Assembly (NCBI GenBank): GCA_018402545.1
Contig: JAGYIL010000001.1
Location: 1,922,001 to 1,986,000 of the forward strand
Length of the DNA stretch: 64,000 nt
Origin: Saccharospirillum sp.
GTDB lineage: Bacteria; Pseudomonadota; Gammaproteobacteria; Pseudomonadales; Natronospirillaceae
Direction of reading: 5' to 3'
Made by a program: the position numbers and the translations under genes. Below the pieces are notes generated by a model. It was not told the origin of the DNA. It made no database searches and saw only the letters and a program-made list of their open reading frames with translations. Numbering within the stretch: position 1 is the stretch's first letter; each line of letters starts with the position of its first letter. Positions 19,486-28,194 of this stretch are shown one piece after another.

Positions 19486-20409
19486 ATGACCGATATCGCC
19501 ACGGTAACCCAACAATTGCTGGCACAGGCTGGCAAGGTTGTGTCCGGTAAGGACGAGGTTGTGCGGCTGGCCTGGGTGGCGATTCTGAGCGATGGTCATG
19601 TGTTGCTCGAAGATTTGCCTGGTGTTGGCAAGACCTCCCTGGCGCAGACGCTGGGTCGACTGCTGTCGCTGGATTATCAGCGGGTTCAGTTTACTTCCGA
19701 TCTGCTGCCGGCCGATGTGGTCGGCGCCCAGGTTTACCGGCGCGACGAAGAAGCCTTTCAGTTTCATCCGGGCCCGGTCTTTACCCAGTTGCTGCTGGCT
19801 GACGAGCTGAACCGGGCGACGCCCAAGGCACAAAGTGCCTTGCTGGAGGCGATGGAAGAGGGTCAGGTCAGTTCAGATGGGGTGACCCATGCCTTGCCAG
19901 TGCCTTTCCATGTCATCGCTACCCAGAACCCGCAAAGCCAGGCCGGAACCTACCCCTTGCCGGAGTCTCAGCTCGACCGGTTTTTCATGCGGCTGAGCCT
20001 GGGGTACCCCGACCTGGAGTCGGAGAAAGGTCTTCTCAGTGGAACCCGGGGCCGTTCGCTGCTGGCCGAACTCAAGCCGGTGCTGACGACAGATCAGTTG
20101 CAAGTACTTAAAGCTGAGGTTGAAACGGTCAAGGTATCGGATGCCGTTCTGAGCTATGTGATGCGGCTGGTGCACAGTTCTCGTGAATCTGGCCTTTGCC
20201 GTCTGGGCTTGTCGCCACGCGGGGCGCTGGCGCTGATGACCGCCGCCCGCGCCATGGCACTGGTGGAAGGGCGTCGCTATGTGATGCCGGATGATGTGCA
20301 ACGCGTCTTCCCTGCTGTGGCCGGGCACCGGATACAGGGCCAGCGTGAACACGATACCGCTGTACTGGTGCAGCAACTGCTGGACGAAGTGGATGTCATT
20401 GCAGCCTGA
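19486..20409 (+). CDS. MoxR-family AAA+ ATPase
   Basis: A 307-residue AAA+ chaperone-like ATPase. Walker A is DLPGVGKTSLAQ near residue 43, Walker B LLLADELNRATPKAQ near residue 105, and the ATQNP sensor follows. MoxR proteins act on partner proteins encoded alongside; here the next two genes are a DUF58 protein and a TgpA-like transglutaminase, the standard trio. A membrane or periplasm-related maturation role is likely, but the client is not known. Confidence 0.93.
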   Translation: MTDIATVTQQLLAQAGKVVSGKDEVVRLAWVAILSDGHVLLEDLPGVGKTSLAQTLGRLLSLDYQRVQFTSDLLPADVVGAQVYRRDEEAFQFHPGPVFTQLLLADELNRATPKAQSALLEAMEEGQVSSDGVTHALPVPFHVIATQNPQSQAGTYPLPESQLDRFFMRLSLGYPDLESEKGLLSGTRGRSLLAELKPVLTTDQLQVLKAEVETVKVSDAVLSYVMRLVHSSRESGLCRLGLSPRGALALMTAARAMALVEGRRYVMPDDVQRVFPAVAGHRIQGQREHDTAVLVQQLLDEVDVIAA

Positions 20410-20421
20410 GGCGATGCTCTG

Positions 20422-21381
20422 ATGCGCTGGCCAGCTCCCTTGCAGCGCCGTCTGGATGCCTGGGTGAGCCGTCGGCTGCCACCGGGCCGACAGGTGGCGC
20501 TGAACCAGTCCCGTATTTTTATCGTGCCTACGCGCCAGGGCCTGCTGATGCTGGGGCTGGCTCTGGTTGTGTTGTTGCTGGCCATCAATTTCGAAAGTTC
20601 ACTGAATTACGCACTCGGGTTCTGGCTTGTAGCCATGCTTTGGGCGGCGGTGCATCTGACATACCGGAACCTCTCCGGGCTGGTCGTGCAGGCCGAAACG
20701 GCGGGCCTGGTAGAGGCTGGTGAGAACGTGAGCTACTCCCTGATGTTATCGTCACCCCGGACACGTTATCGCGGCCCGCTGGAATTTCGCCATGAAGACT
20801 GGGGGCAGGTTGGCGTGGAAATGGACGGTCGGGATACGCAGGTCACCTTGAGTCGATCCACCTCTCAACGCGGGCGCCAGCCATTGCCCCGGTTTCGGCT
20901 GGAGAGTCGCTACCCCTTTGGTCTGGTCGTCGCCTGGTCTCATATCAAGATGGACCTCGATGCCTGGGCGTACCCCGAACCGGTCGAACAGCCCCTGCAG
21001 CCGGTCGGCACCGAGCCGGAAGGTGATGTCAGTAACGACCATTTCGTGCAGACCGGAACCGAAGATTTTCATTCGTTGCGCGAATATCAGTCAGGTGATT
21101 CCGTGCACCGGATGCACTGGCCGTCCTTTTCGCGGGATGAACTGGTGGTCAAGCATTTTGTAGACTACCAGGCCGCAGACCAGTGGCTTGACTGGCATGC
21201 GTTGCCGGGCCTGGCGGTTGAACTGCGACTGTCGGCGCTGGCCTGGCATATGCTCCGCTGTCAGCAGCAGGACCGGCCCTTCGGGTTGCGCCTGCCCGGT
21301 CTTGAGATTGAGCCGGACAAAGGCCAGCGGCACCTGGAGCGCTGTCGCCGCGCCCTGGCTGAATTTGGGGAGCTCAGATGA
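20422..21381 (+). CDS. DUF58 domain protein (MoxR operon)
   Basis: A 319-residue protein with two close membrane segments near residues 35-75 (LLMLGLALVVLLLAINFES...) and a C-terminal DUF58 domain with a vWA-like fold. The conserved DUF58 stretch FHSLREYQSGDSVHRMHW is near residue 220. It starts 12 bp after the MoxR gene and overlaps the transglutaminase gene by 4 bp. The function is uncharacterised beyond association with the MoxR/transglutaminase module. Confidence 0.92.
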   Translation: MRWPAPLQRRLDAWVSRRLPPGRQVALNQSRIFIVPTRQGLLMLGLALVVLLLAINFESSLNYALGFWLVAMLWAAVHLTYRNLSGLVVQAETAGLVEAGENVSYSLMLSSPRTRYRGPLEFRHEDWGQVGVEMDGRDTQVTLSRSTSQRGRQPLPRFRLESRYPFGLVVAWSHIKMDLDAWAYPEPVEQPLQPVGTEPEGDVSNDHFVQTGTEDFHSLREYQSGDSVHRMHWPSFSRDELVVKHFVDYQAADQWLDWHALPGLAVELRLSALAWHMLRCQQQDRPFGLRLPGLEIEPDKGQRHLERCRRALAEFGELR

Positions 21382-23360
21382 CCCAGTACGTGCCCATCAT
21401 GCATCGGGTAATGCCGCTACCGGTATTGTGGGTGTTGTTGCTGGTGCAGGGCGTAATGGTGGTGCCGTTTCTGTTCTACCTGCCGCTCTGGCTGGGTGTG
21501 GTGTTTGTGCTGGTGCTGGTATGGCGCTGGCGAGTGACCCATGGCGACATGCGCAAGGCGCCACGCAGCCTGATTATTCTGGCCATTCTGGTCGGTATTG
21601 GAGGTCTGTTGCTCAGTGGGCTAAGAGCCTACAACCTGGATAGTGCCGTGGCGCTTTGTGTGCTCGGGTACCTGCTCAAATCATTGGAAGTCATGCGCCG
21701 CCGCGACGGAATCTTTCAGGCTTATCTCGGGTATTTTCTGACCGGTATTTTTCTGTTGTATAACTACACGCCGGTCGGGGCGCTGGTCGCCATTGTGATG
21801 GTATTGGCCAATACGCTCGCCCTGCACGCAGTAACAGCCGATCAGACGTTTCGCTGGAAGCGCGGTACCAAACTGAGCCTGGCACTTATGGTTGCTGCGG
21901 TGCCGATCATGGTTGCGGGGTTCCTCTTTTTTCCAAGATTGCCGCCGTTGTGGTCCATTCCCAATGATGAGCGGGGCGCTCAGACGGGCATGTCAGACGA
22001 AGTAGACCCGGGCAGTGTGGCCTCCCTGGCCCAGAGTACCGAACCGGCGTTTCGTGTTCAGTTCGAGGGTGACCCGCCACCGCGCCAGCAATGGTATTGG
22101 CGGGGAACGACCCTGGGTGACTTCGATGGTCGTGTCTGGCGTGCCCGGTTTCGTGATCGAAATCGCTTTCAGTGGCCGCGAGGTCAGTTACCCTTGGCGC
22201 AGCCCGGGGCAGAACGGTTTGACTATTCCGTGGTACTGGAGGCAACCCAGCAACACTGGTTGTATTTTCTCGACTGGCCAACGCAGGTCCGCGGACAGGA
22301 CGCTTACGTGTTACCCGATGGCCGCGCCGCCCGGCGCAACAGTCTGAGCCAGACTTACCGCTACGAGGCGCAGTCGGCTGAGGCGGTGAACTGGCCGAAT
22401 GAAACGGCTTTGCAGTGGTATCAACGTTTGCCGGAGCAGGGTAACGAGGCGTTGCGGCAGTGGGGGCTCGAGCTTCGCCAGACGGCAGGGTCTGATGTAG
22501 CTTATATCGATGCGATCTTGAACCACATTCGTACTGAACCGTTTCGATATACTCTGCAACCTCCGTTGTATCCGTCTGCCGATAGCCTGAGTGATTTCTG
22601 GTTTGATGGTCGACTGGGTTTTTGTTCGCACTATGCCAGTGCCGTCGCTTACCTGGCGCGGGTGGCTGGCATACCCTCGCGACTGGTAGGCGGGTACCTG
22701 GGCGGAACCTACAACCAGAGCGGTGACTTTATTCAGGTTCGGCAAATGGAAGCCCATGCCTGGGTGGAACTCTGGCTGAATGGCCAGTGGCAGCGGGTAG
22801 ACCCGACCGCAGCGGTGGCCCCCGGGCGTATAGACCTGAACCTCGATGACTGGCTCAGTGAAGACAATCCGTCCGATTTGCCGTTTGGGGCACGCTTTGG
22901 TCGAAATTTGGGCCCCTTTAACGATCTGCGATTCTGGTGGGATTCCGTCCAGTATCAGTGGCAGGTCTCGATTCTGAATTATCAGCAGAGTAATGCCCTG
23001 GGTTTGCTAGAAGCCCGCTTCGGGCGCATTAACCCCTGGCACGCAGCGGCGGCCATGGCTGTGTTTCTGGGGGTTCTGGGGCTGCTGATGGCCTGGTTTA
23101 CCGGGCTGCTGCAGTTACCCCGGCGTCAGCCGGAACCCTGGGCCAGTTTGCGCCGGGTCGAACGCCAGTACGGCGACCGTCACGCGGGCGAGACTGTCAG
23201 CGATTTCATGGCCCGACTGGCTTACGAGCACCCGGCTCAGCGCGAAGCGCTGGCACGATTGGCACAACTGATAGATACTTTGGCCTATGATCCTCAGGCA
23301 ACGCTCGATGCGTCACGGCGCCGGGACCTCAAACAGCGAGTTGAGGCCTGCCTGAAGTAA
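21378..23360 (+). CDS. tgpA: TgpA-like membrane protein with periplasmic transglutaminase domain
   Basis: A 660-residue protein with several N-terminal membrane segments (about 10-180), a periplasmic domain, a transglutaminase-core domain, one membrane segment near residue 560 and a cytoplasmic C-terminal domain. The predicted catalytic triad is complete: Cys416 in FCSHYASA, His460 in EAHAWVELW and Asp475 in RVDPTAAV. The homologous P. aeruginosa protein TgpA is essential there; a cell-envelope role is inferred. It ends the MoxR-DUF58 operon. Confidence 0.92.
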   Translation: MTQYVPIMHRVMPLPVLWVLLLVQGVMVVPFLFYLPLWLGVVFVLVLVWRWRVTHGDMRKAPRSLIILAILVGIGGLLLSGLRAYNLDSAVALCVLGYLLKSLEVMRRRDGIFQAYLGYFLTGIFLLYNYTPVGALVAIVMVLANTLALHAVTADQTFRWKRGTKLSLALMVAAVPIMVAGFLFFPRLPPLWSIPNDERGAQTGMSDEVDPGSVASLAQSTEPAFRVQFEGDPPPRQQWYWRGTTLGDFDGRVWRARFRDRNRFQWPRGQLPLAQPGAERFDYSVVLEATQQHWLYFLDWPTQVRGQDAYVLPDGRAARRNSLSQTYRYEAQSAEAVNWPNETALQWYQRLPEQGNEALRQWGLELRQTAGSDVAYIDAILNHIRTEPFRYTLQPPLYPSADSLSDFWFDGRLGFCSHYASAVAYLARVAGIPSRLVGGYLGGTYNQSGDFIQVRQMEAHAWVELWLNGQWQRVDPTAAVAPGRIDLNLDDWLSEDNPSDLPFGARFGRNLGPFNDLRFWWDSVQYQWQVSILNYQQSNALGLLEARFGRINPWHAAAAMAVFLGVLGLLMAWFTGLLQLPRRQPEPWASLRRVERQYGDRHAGETVSDFMARLAYEHPAQREALARLAQLIDTLAYDPQATLDASRRRDLKQRVEACLK

Positions 23361-23448
23361 TTAAGGCCTTCCACGGGCCTGGGTCTGAACGGATTCCAGG
23401 TGGATGTTCACGTCACTCCCGTATCGATTTCACAACGTTGAATCCTAA

Positions 23449-25050
23449 ATGGCCGACAAAAAAGCAGAAAAACTCGCTGAGATTAAACGCCACTTCGGGC
23501 GCCGGGTCATGGACCAGGCCCGGCTGGTTATACAAACCTGGCAGTCGCTGGACGATGTGCTGTGGAACCCCGACTGGCATCAGGAATTTGTGCAGCATTG
23601 CACCAAGCTGAATACGCTGGCCTCGCGCTATGAGCTAGATGGCCTGGAGCAAACCGCTGCGCAACTGATCGCCAGCCTGGCCGATACCCAGCCCAACAAA
23701 CCCCCTAACAGCGAACGGCTGCAGGCCCTGAGCGACCATGTTCATTTGCTCATTGAACACAGTGCCCGTCGCAGTGACAGTGACGACGGTCGTCAGTCGC
23801 TGGGCGGTCGCAAGCCAGTGTATGTCTGTTTTGCAGACCAGACGCTGTCACTGGCGTTGTGTGAGCAGCTGCAGTTTTTCGGCATCCCGGCCCAGGCCAT
23901 CGACGACGACGAAGCCCTCGATCACGTGATGCACCATCGCCTGCCCGCTGCGCTGATTGTGGGGACAGAATTTGCCGGCGACGGCATACAGGCCGCGCGG
24001 GCTGCACAGAACATGCTGAGCACGCCGATTCCGGTCTTCTTCCAGTCGGCCAGTGAACCGGACATCACCATGCGACTGGAAGCGACCCGAGCTAACGCCG
24101 TCTATTTTCAGGAAGGTACGCTCGACATCGGTTTGCTGGTTCAGGGGCTTAGCAAGGTCTACAACTTTCGCGCTGAACGCCCCTACCGGGTGCTGGTGGT
24201 GGATGACTCCCGCTCTCAGAGCCTCTATACCGAACGCACACTGAACCAGGCTGGCATGATTACCCGGGCGGTGAATGACCCGATGACGGTTCTGGAAGCG
24301 TTGCAGGCGTTCAAACCCGACGCGGTACTGATGGACATGTATATGCCAGGCTGTACCGGTATTGAGGTGGCCCGCATCATTCGCCAGCAACAGGTCTATA
24401 ATACCCTGCCAATTCTGTATCTGTCGGCCGAGCAGGATGTCGGCAAGCAGATGGATGCGATGGACCAGGGGGGTGATGATTTTCTGACCAAGCCGGTGGC
24501 CAGCGATGTGCTGATCGCCACGGTAAGGCATCGCTGCATTCGCCATCGCAGTCTGAAAGACCAGATGATACGCGATAGCCTGACCGGCTTGCTGGATCAC
24601 AACACCATTCTTGATGCGCTCAAACAGGGCATCACCGAAACGCAGCAGAAACAGCAACCATTGTGTTTTGCGATGATCGATATCGATCACTTCAAGGCCG
24701 TTAACGACAATTACGGACACCCGGTGGGTGACCGGATTATCCGGTCGCTGGCCTTGTATTTGCGCCAGCGATTCCGGGCAACCGACAGTGTCGGGCGTTA
24801 TGGCGGGGAGGAGTTCGCCCTGGTACTGCCAAATACGCCTCTGGAGGATGCAGAACGCTTGCTCAATGAAGTCTGTGCCGGCTTTGCCCGCATTGACCAC
24901 GAAGCGGGCGGCACGCCACTGAAAACGACCTTCAGTGGCGGGGTTGCGGCTTATCAGGAAGGCATGGATGCGTCCGAAATGAGCCAGGCGGCCGACCAGG
25001 CTTTGTACCAGGCCAAACACGACGGACGAAACCGGGTTCGCAGGGCTTAA
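23449..25050 (+). CDS. Diguanylate cyclase with two receiver domains
   Basis: A 533-residue signalling protein. Residues 1-105 are helical and could be an Hpt-like domain, but no phospho-histidine motif is clear. Residues about 122-240 look like a degenerate receiver lacking the usual aspartate. Residues about 248-365 are a full receiver with phospho-acceptor Asp296 (VLMDMYMPG) and a lysine in FLTKPVA. The C-terminal cyclase has an intact GGEEF at 452-456 and a feedback-inhibition RxxD site (RATD) five residues before it, so c-di-GMP synthesis is expected. The gene stands alone; the cognate kinase is not in the window. Confidence 0.93.
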   Translation: MADKKAEKLAEIKRHFGRRVMDQARLVIQTWQSLDDVLWNPDWHQEFVQHCTKLNTLASRYELDGLEQTAAQLIASLADTQPNKPPNSERLQALSDHVHLLIEHSARRSDSDDGRQSLGGRKPVYVCFADQTLSLALCEQLQFFGIPAQAIDDDEALDHVMHHRLPAALIVGTEFAGDGIQAARAAQNMLSTPIPVFFQSASEPDITMRLEATRANAVYFQEGTLDIGLLVQGLSKVYNFRAERPYRVLVVDDSRSQSLYTERTLNQAGMITRAVNDPMTVLEALQAFKPDAVLMDMYMPGCTGIEVARIIRQQQVYNTLPILYLSAEQDVGKQMDAMDQGGDDFLTKPVASDVLIATVRHRCIRHRSLKDQMIRDSLTGLLDHNTILDALKQGITETQQKQQPLCFAMIDIDHFKAVNDNYGHPVGDRIIRSLALYLRQRFRATDSVGRYGGEEFALVLPNTPLEDAERLLNEVCAGFARIDHEAGGTPLKTTFSGGVAAYQEGMDASEMSQAADQALYQAKHDGRNRVRRA

Positions 25051-25060
25051 TATTGTTGTT

Positions 25061-25124
25061 GCGGACTTCCCTACAGGATCGCCCCAGGCAGCCCCCGCTA
25101 GTCAGCGGAGTAAACTCCAAAAAT
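25061..25124. repeat. Interspersed palindromic repeat, half copy C
   Basis: A right-half fragment of the repeat family seen at 1564, 19283, 45758 and 62372. It begins with GCGGACT..., runs through ACAGG and a CCGCT-AGTC-AGCGG hairpin and ends with the typical AAACTCCAAAA. No left half is present. It lies between two convergent genes and may serve as their terminator. Confidence 0.5.
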
Positions 25125-25142
25125 CAATGTAATACCACTGGC

Positions 25143-26066
25143 TCAATGCCAGCTGTAATGCTCGCAGGCAAAGGCAACCGACAGGGTTCGTGGCCCCAAA
25201 TTGACCCCGCCAGACAGTGACATGGGCGTTACAATGACGTGGTTCTTGTGCTCTTTCGCGACGGCCTGCAGGCGCTGGAACTCGGGCAGGGCGGTGATGT
25301 CGTCGAGGTGTCCGGCGTAGCTGACGCAGACAAAAGGCGACAGCAAACCGTGTTGAATTTTCTCGGTCGTGTGTTCGAGCAAGGTTTTGATCGCCAGATC
25401 ATGACCGCGAATTTTTTTGATCGGGAAGGTTTTGTCGTCCAGTGCCAGCACAATGGGGGCGATGTTGAGTGTGCGGCCCACGATGGCTCCCAGCCAGGAA
25501 ATGCTGTTGTCGCCCTTGCGACGGGCCCGTTCCCGCAGGTAAAACACATCGGCCGGAACCTGATAGGCATGTACCCGGGAGCTGAGCCGGTCGACCTTGC
25601 GCCGTAATGCGGTGCCATTCACACCCTTGCGCAACAGCGCGACCGTATGCGCCGCCAGCACACCCTGGCCGGCAAATACCGTGCGGCTGTCCTGTACGCG
25701 AATGGAAACCGATTTCTGGTTCTTGGCCGCGGTCTTCTGAGCCCGGTTGGCGGCTTCGGTTGCGTGTTCGAAGGTCGGGCTCCGGGTGCGGCTGACGGTC
25801 TGAATCAGAATTTCCTGGTGCCCCTGTTTAATGGCTTTTTCAACCAGGTTCTGGATGGTTTGGGCTGAAGTGGGTGCTGTGTCGCTTTCATGGCCTTTAT
25901 CAAGTACACCGCTCTCATACAACGCAATGGTTTTCTCGGTATTGCGATAGTCGGGCATTGAATGGCCATCATACAGAATGGTCGCCGGCAGCACTTTAAT
26001 GTCGTATTTGTTGAGGAACGACTGAGGCAAATCGCAGGCGGAATCGACAAAGAGGGTGGTGCTCAT
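25143..26066 (-). CDS. DegV family (fatty-acid-binding) protein
   Basis: A 307-residue DegV-fold protein. The N-terminal VDSACDLP and SGVLDKGHESDTAPTSA segments form the conserved ligand site, and FVCVSYAGH lies in the second half. DegV proteins bind a fatty acid between two domains; in Gram-positives (FakB) they present it to a kinase, but no FakA kinase gene is nearby, so the role here is open. The product lacks a signal peptide. The ATG at 26066 is preceded by an AT-rich promoter region; a candidate -10 (TATAGT, minus strand) lies at 26109-26114. Confidence 0.9.
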   Translation of the reverse strand: MSTTLFVDSACDLPQSFLNKYDIKVLPATILYDGHSMPDYRNTEKTIALYESGVLDKGHESDTAPTSAQTIQNLVEKAIKQGHQEILIQTVSRTRSPTFEHATEAANRAQKTAAKNQKSVSIRVQDSRTVFAGQGVLAAHTVALLRKGVNGTALRRKVDRLSSRVHAYQVPADVFYLRERARRKGDNSISWLGAIVGRTLNIAPIVLALDDKTFPIKKIRGHDLAIKTLLEHTTEKIQHGLLSPFVCVSYAGHLDDITALPEFQRLQAVAKEHKNHVIVTPMSLSGGVNLGPRTLSVAFACEHYSWH

Positions 26067-26617
26067 TAAAAAATTATCTCCGTATACGTACTGACATTTC
26101 CTATACGCACTATAGTGCCATTGTCACCCTGATACAAAGCCGGCGCACCGTCCTAAACGATTAAGCGATAGTAGGCCGGTCGTTGCTCAAAAAAAAAGGC
26201 GCTTTCTGGAAATAATTATCCCTGTTCGCTGGTACTAAAATTCCGTAACTCTCTTTCAAACGATCCTCGCGAAGAATCGCCTGCATGCTCATGGCCCGAT
26301 GACGGTGATGGCGTGGTTGCTGGCGTTTAGACTTTTCTAGCGCCGTTGTATCAGCCAATCAGATGGTTGGTAGTTCGCTGTTGACTCAGATTCAAGGTCA
26401 CTTTGTGGTAATAAACTTTCAAACCAGCCAGGTGATCGAAACGGGCTCACTATATTGACAATTTATTTCTGACAAACATCCTCGAAACAGTGAAGGCCCT
26501 TCTCTAGAATTCTCTTCAACCCGGATTATATCGGGATTACAAACTACCGACTATTCGAGTCAACCCTGGAAGGTTGTCCGGACTCAACGACCCAATCACC
26601 TGGAAAGAGGACTGAGT
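26067..26617. other. 550-bp gene-poor gap between degV-like gene and gap
   Basis: AT-rich divergent intergenic region. Palindromic CGTATACG-like sequence near 26080 and the TATAGT box at 26109-26114 suit the DegV promoter. A TTGACA hexamer at 26455-26460 has no good -10 partner. A 65-codon frame on the minus strand (26161-26358, TTG start) has no convincing ribosome site and is not called. No tRNA, repeat copy or known riboswitch was recognised. Confidence 0.4.
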
Positions 26618-28078
26618 GTGAATCAAGCTGCCATAGATCAGACCCTGCTGCGCTGGCAGGAAAAGGAAGCCCTGGCCGAAGCCATGATCCCGATCATCGG
26701 GCGTCTGTATCGCAAGAACAACGTGATTACGTCTATTTATGGCCGTCAGATTATCAACCAGTCCGTGATACAACTGCTGAAAAGCCATCGCTTTGTGCGT
26801 CAGGTGGAAGGCCATGAATTATCGGTCAACGAAACCCTGGGCGTGCTGGAAATCATTGATGAAATGAACCTGGCACCGGCGCACATCGATATTGGCAAGC
26901 TGGCGCTCAAGCACAAGTCGCAGGCCATGGGCACACCGCTGCGTCATTTCCTGGAAGACGAACTGGCCGATTTGAAAAACGGGTACGATGCCAACGCTCG
27001 CTACCAGACGCCGGCCAAGGATGTCGTGCTCTACGGCTTCGGCCGGATTGGCCGCCTGCTGGCCCGCATTCTGATCGAAAAGGCCGGGGGCTCCCCACTG
27101 CGACTGAGAGCCATTGTGGTTCGCCCGGGTGGCACCGATGATGATCTGGTCAAGCGTGCCAGCCTGCTGCGCCGCGATTCCGTTCACGGCAGTTTTGAAG
27201 GCACCATCACTGTCGATGCCGAACACAATTCGCTGGTAGTCAACGGCACCGCCATTCAGATTATCTATGCCAAAACGCCGGCCGAAGTCGATTACACCCA
27301 GTATGGTATTCGAGACGCAATCGTTGTCGACAATACCGGCATGTGGCGTGATCGAGATGGTCTGGGCCAACACCTGAACTGCCCGGGTGCGAGCCGGGTA
27401 TTACTGACTGCGCCAGGCAAGGGCGATATCAAGAACATCGTTCACGGCATCAATGATGCCTCGCTGACCGATACCGATACCATCGTATCGGCTGCCTCTT
27501 GTACCACCAACGCCATTACGCCCGTGCTGAAAGCGTTGAACGATGAGTTCGGCATAGAAAACGGCCATGTAGAAACGGTACACAGCTACACCAACGACCA
27601 GAACCTGATCGACAACTTCCACAAGGGTGAGCGTCGGGGCCGCAGTGCAGCGCTGAACATGGTACTGACGGAAACCGGTGCCGCCAAAGCCGTTGCCAAG
27701 GCGCTGCCGGTGCTTGAAGGCAAGCTGACCGGCAATGCGATTCGGGTACCGACACCGAATGTGTCGATGGCGATTCTGAATCTGAACCTGGAGCGGGAAA
27801 CCACGCGCGACGATCTGAACGATTACCTGCGTCACGTCGCCCTGTATTCCGATTTGAACAAGCAGATCGATTACACCAACTCACCCGAAGCGGTGTCTTC
27901 GGATTTTGTCGGCAATCGCAAAACCGGCATCGTAGACAGTGGTGCCACCATTGTGACCGGCAAGCGCGCCGTGGTGTATGTCTGGTACGACAACGAAGCA
28001 GGCTACAGCGCTCAGGTTGTGCGCACCATTCATGACATGGCCGGCATTCATTATCAGATATACCCGAAAACGGTTTAA
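26618..28078 (+). CDS. gap: Glyceraldehyde-3-phosphate dehydrogenase, long form
   Basis: NAD(P)-dependent glycolytic/gluconeogenic dehydrogenase. The 486 residues exceed the usual 330-340 because of an N-terminal helical extension of about 135 residues (LLRWQEKEALAEAMIPI...). The Rossmann loop GFGRIGR is at 140-146 and the catalytic cysteine is Cys295 in AASCTTNA. Similar long GAPDHs occur in Pseudomonas and Vibrio. The start is a GTG at 26618 with AGAGGA upstream. It is monocistronic, with three hairpins downstream. Whether it favours glycolysis or gluconeogenesis cannot be read from sequence. Confidence 0.93.
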   Translation: MNQAAIDQTLLRWQEKEALAEAMIPIIGRLYRKNNVITSIYGRQIINQSVIQLLKSHRFVRQVEGHELSVNETLGVLEIIDEMNLAPAHIDIGKLALKHKSQAMGTPLRHFLEDELADLKNGYDANARYQTPAKDVVLYGFGRIGRLLARILIEKAGGSPLRLRAIVVRPGGTDDDLVKRASLLRRDSVHGSFEGTITVDAEHNSLVVNGTAIQIIYAKTPAEVDYTQYGIRDAIVVDNTGMWRDRDGLGQHLNCPGASRVLLTAPGKGDIKNIVHGINDASLTDTDTIVSAASCTTNAITPVLKALNDEFGIENGHVETVHSYTNDQNLIDNFHKGERRGRSAALNMVLTETGAAKAVAKALPVLEGKLTGNAIRVPTPNVSMAILNLNLERETTRDDLNDYLRHVALYSDLNKQIDYTNSPEAVSSDFVGNRKTGIVDSGATIVTGKRAVVYVWYDNEAGYSAQVVRTIHDMAGIHYQIYPKTV

Positions 28079-28087
28079 CAAGCTGCC

Positions 28088-28143
28088 GGAGCCTGGAAGG
28101 CTCCGTTTGTGGTCTGAACCCGGTCGACTGCCCCGACCGGGTT
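28088..28143 (+). other. Two tandem hairpins downstream of gap
   Basis: GGAGCCT-GGA-AGGCTCC spans 28088-28104 and a stronger hairpin with perfect 10-bp arms, AACCCGGTCG-N7-CGACCGGGTT, spans 28117-28143. Neither has a T-run. They precede the true terminator at 28149 and may protect the 3' end of the gap transcript. Confidence 0.6.
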
Positions 28144-28148
28144 ATCAA

Positions 28149-28172
28149 CCCTGCCTCTGGCAGGGTTTTTTT
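28149..28172 (+). terminator. Rho-independent terminator of gap
   Basis: CCCTGCC-TCT-GGCAGGG followed by seven T (28166-28172), 71 bp after the gap stop and 22 bp before the end of the convergent DUF2339 gene. Confidence 0.93.
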
Positions 28173-28194
28173 ATGGCACTGGCCAGGATGGCGG

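Noticed and set aside
26161-26358. A 65-codon minus-strand frame between the DegV-like gene and gap.
   Set aside because: It starts with TTG, has no clear ribosome site and matches no family known to me. It may be real but cannot be supported.
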